Shown piece after piece: positions 5,880-6,102 of a DNA stretch of 6,102 nucleotides (its first letter is position 1; each line of letters starts with the position of its first letter). A program made the position numbers and the translations under genes. This DNA comes from Clostridium sp. CAG:1024 (GTDB lineage Bacteria; Bacillota; Clostridia; Christensenellales; CAG-138). The notes beneath the pieces are model-generated. The model searched no databases. It was not told where the DNA came from and saw only the letters and a list, made by a program, of their open reading frames with translations. The stretch is from the NCBI GenBank assembly GCA_000432015.1, contig HF985531.1:3927-10028 (forward strand), read 5' to 3'.

Positions 5880-6102
5880 ATGTCTTTTACGATCACGATC
5901 AAAGACGAGCTTTGCCGCACCCGCGTCAAGCGGCAGGACTGCTGCCTGTCTGAACTCGCGGGACTCGTGCATACTGCGGGGACGCTCCGCCTTGCAAGAA
6001 CGCCCGAGCTGATCTGCCAAAGCGAATCCCAGGCGGTTGCAAAACGCGTTGCGCAGCCCTCTTCCGCTCTGTATTCTCTGGATGGCACGCTCGGTCTAGC
6101 AG
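5880..6102 (+). CDS. whiA: WhiA, DNA-binding regulator (N-terminal 74 residues only)
   Basis: The reading frame runs open past the window end. The N-terminus MSFTITIKDELCRT (1-14), followed by DCCLSELAGLVHTAGTLRLA (20-39), matches the start of WhiA, where a double Cys and an (S/A)ELA-h-h-R/h-AG pattern open the LAGLIDADG-like domain. The C-terminal helix-turn-helix would lie beyond the window. WhiA regulates sporulation septation and ftsZ in Streptomyces and influences division and envelope lipid balance in Bacillus. The start ATG at 5880 has AAGGAGA at 5865-5871, 8 nt upstream. It follows rapZ by 49 nt and is probably in the same transcript, with its own strong ribosome site. No yvcK lies between them. 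Confidence 0.9.
   Translation, partial: MSFTITIKDELCRTRVKRQDCCLSELAGLVHTAGTLRLARTPELICQSESQAVAKRVAQPSSALYSLDGTLGLA

Overview
The window looks like a chromosomal segment from a GC-rich, endospore-forming member of the Clostridia, perhaps an Oscillospiraceae/Ruminococcaceae-type gut anaerobe. The evidence is a complete, canonically ordered spoIIA sporulation operon (spoIIAA-spoIIAB-sigF) beside a Firmicute-type murB-rapZ(yvcJ)-whiA cluster, with strong Shine-Dalgarno sites (AGGAGG type) and GC-rich third codon positions. The genus cannot be fixed from the sequence alone.

Layout. Two operons diverge from a 142-bp intergenic region (2787-2928). The minus strand reads leftward: spoIIAA (2786-2481), spoIIAB (2462-2028), sigF (2031-1228), then a fourth, unexpected cistron, a lipoprotein serpin (1217 to beyond base 1). 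The plus strand reads rightward: an orphan extracytoplasmic solute-binding-like protein (2929-4017), murB (4022-4933), rapZ/yvcJ (4940-5830) and the N-terminus of whiA (5880 to beyond 6102). Coding density is very high, and no gap apart from the divergent promoter region exceeds 50 bp. I see no tRNA, rRNA, insertion sequence or CRISPR array.

How the genes work together. SpoIIAA, SpoIIAB and sigma-F form the partner-switching module that turns on the first forespore-specific transcription programme. The intergenic region holds a plausible sigma-H promoter for spoIIAA and two near-consensus Spo0A boxes, matching how spoIIA is controlled in Bacillus. The plus-strand genes concern peptidoglycan precursor synthesis (MurB) and the conserved cell-envelope/metabolism regulators RapZ/YvcJ and WhiA. 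The usual yvcK gene is absent between rapZ and whiA.

The most notable observation is the serpin. Its Shine-Dalgarno sequence begins in the sigF stop codon and its start lies 10 nt downstream, so it looks co-transcribed and translationally coupled with the early sporulation sigma factor. It has a lipoprotein signal and a reactive-centre loop that aligns without gaps to human alpha-1-antitrypsin, placing Met at P1. A membrane-anchored, apparently inhibitory serpin in a spoIIA operon suggests a link between sporulation and protease control. The second oddity is the solute-binding-like protein, which has no transporter genes nearby and no lipobox.
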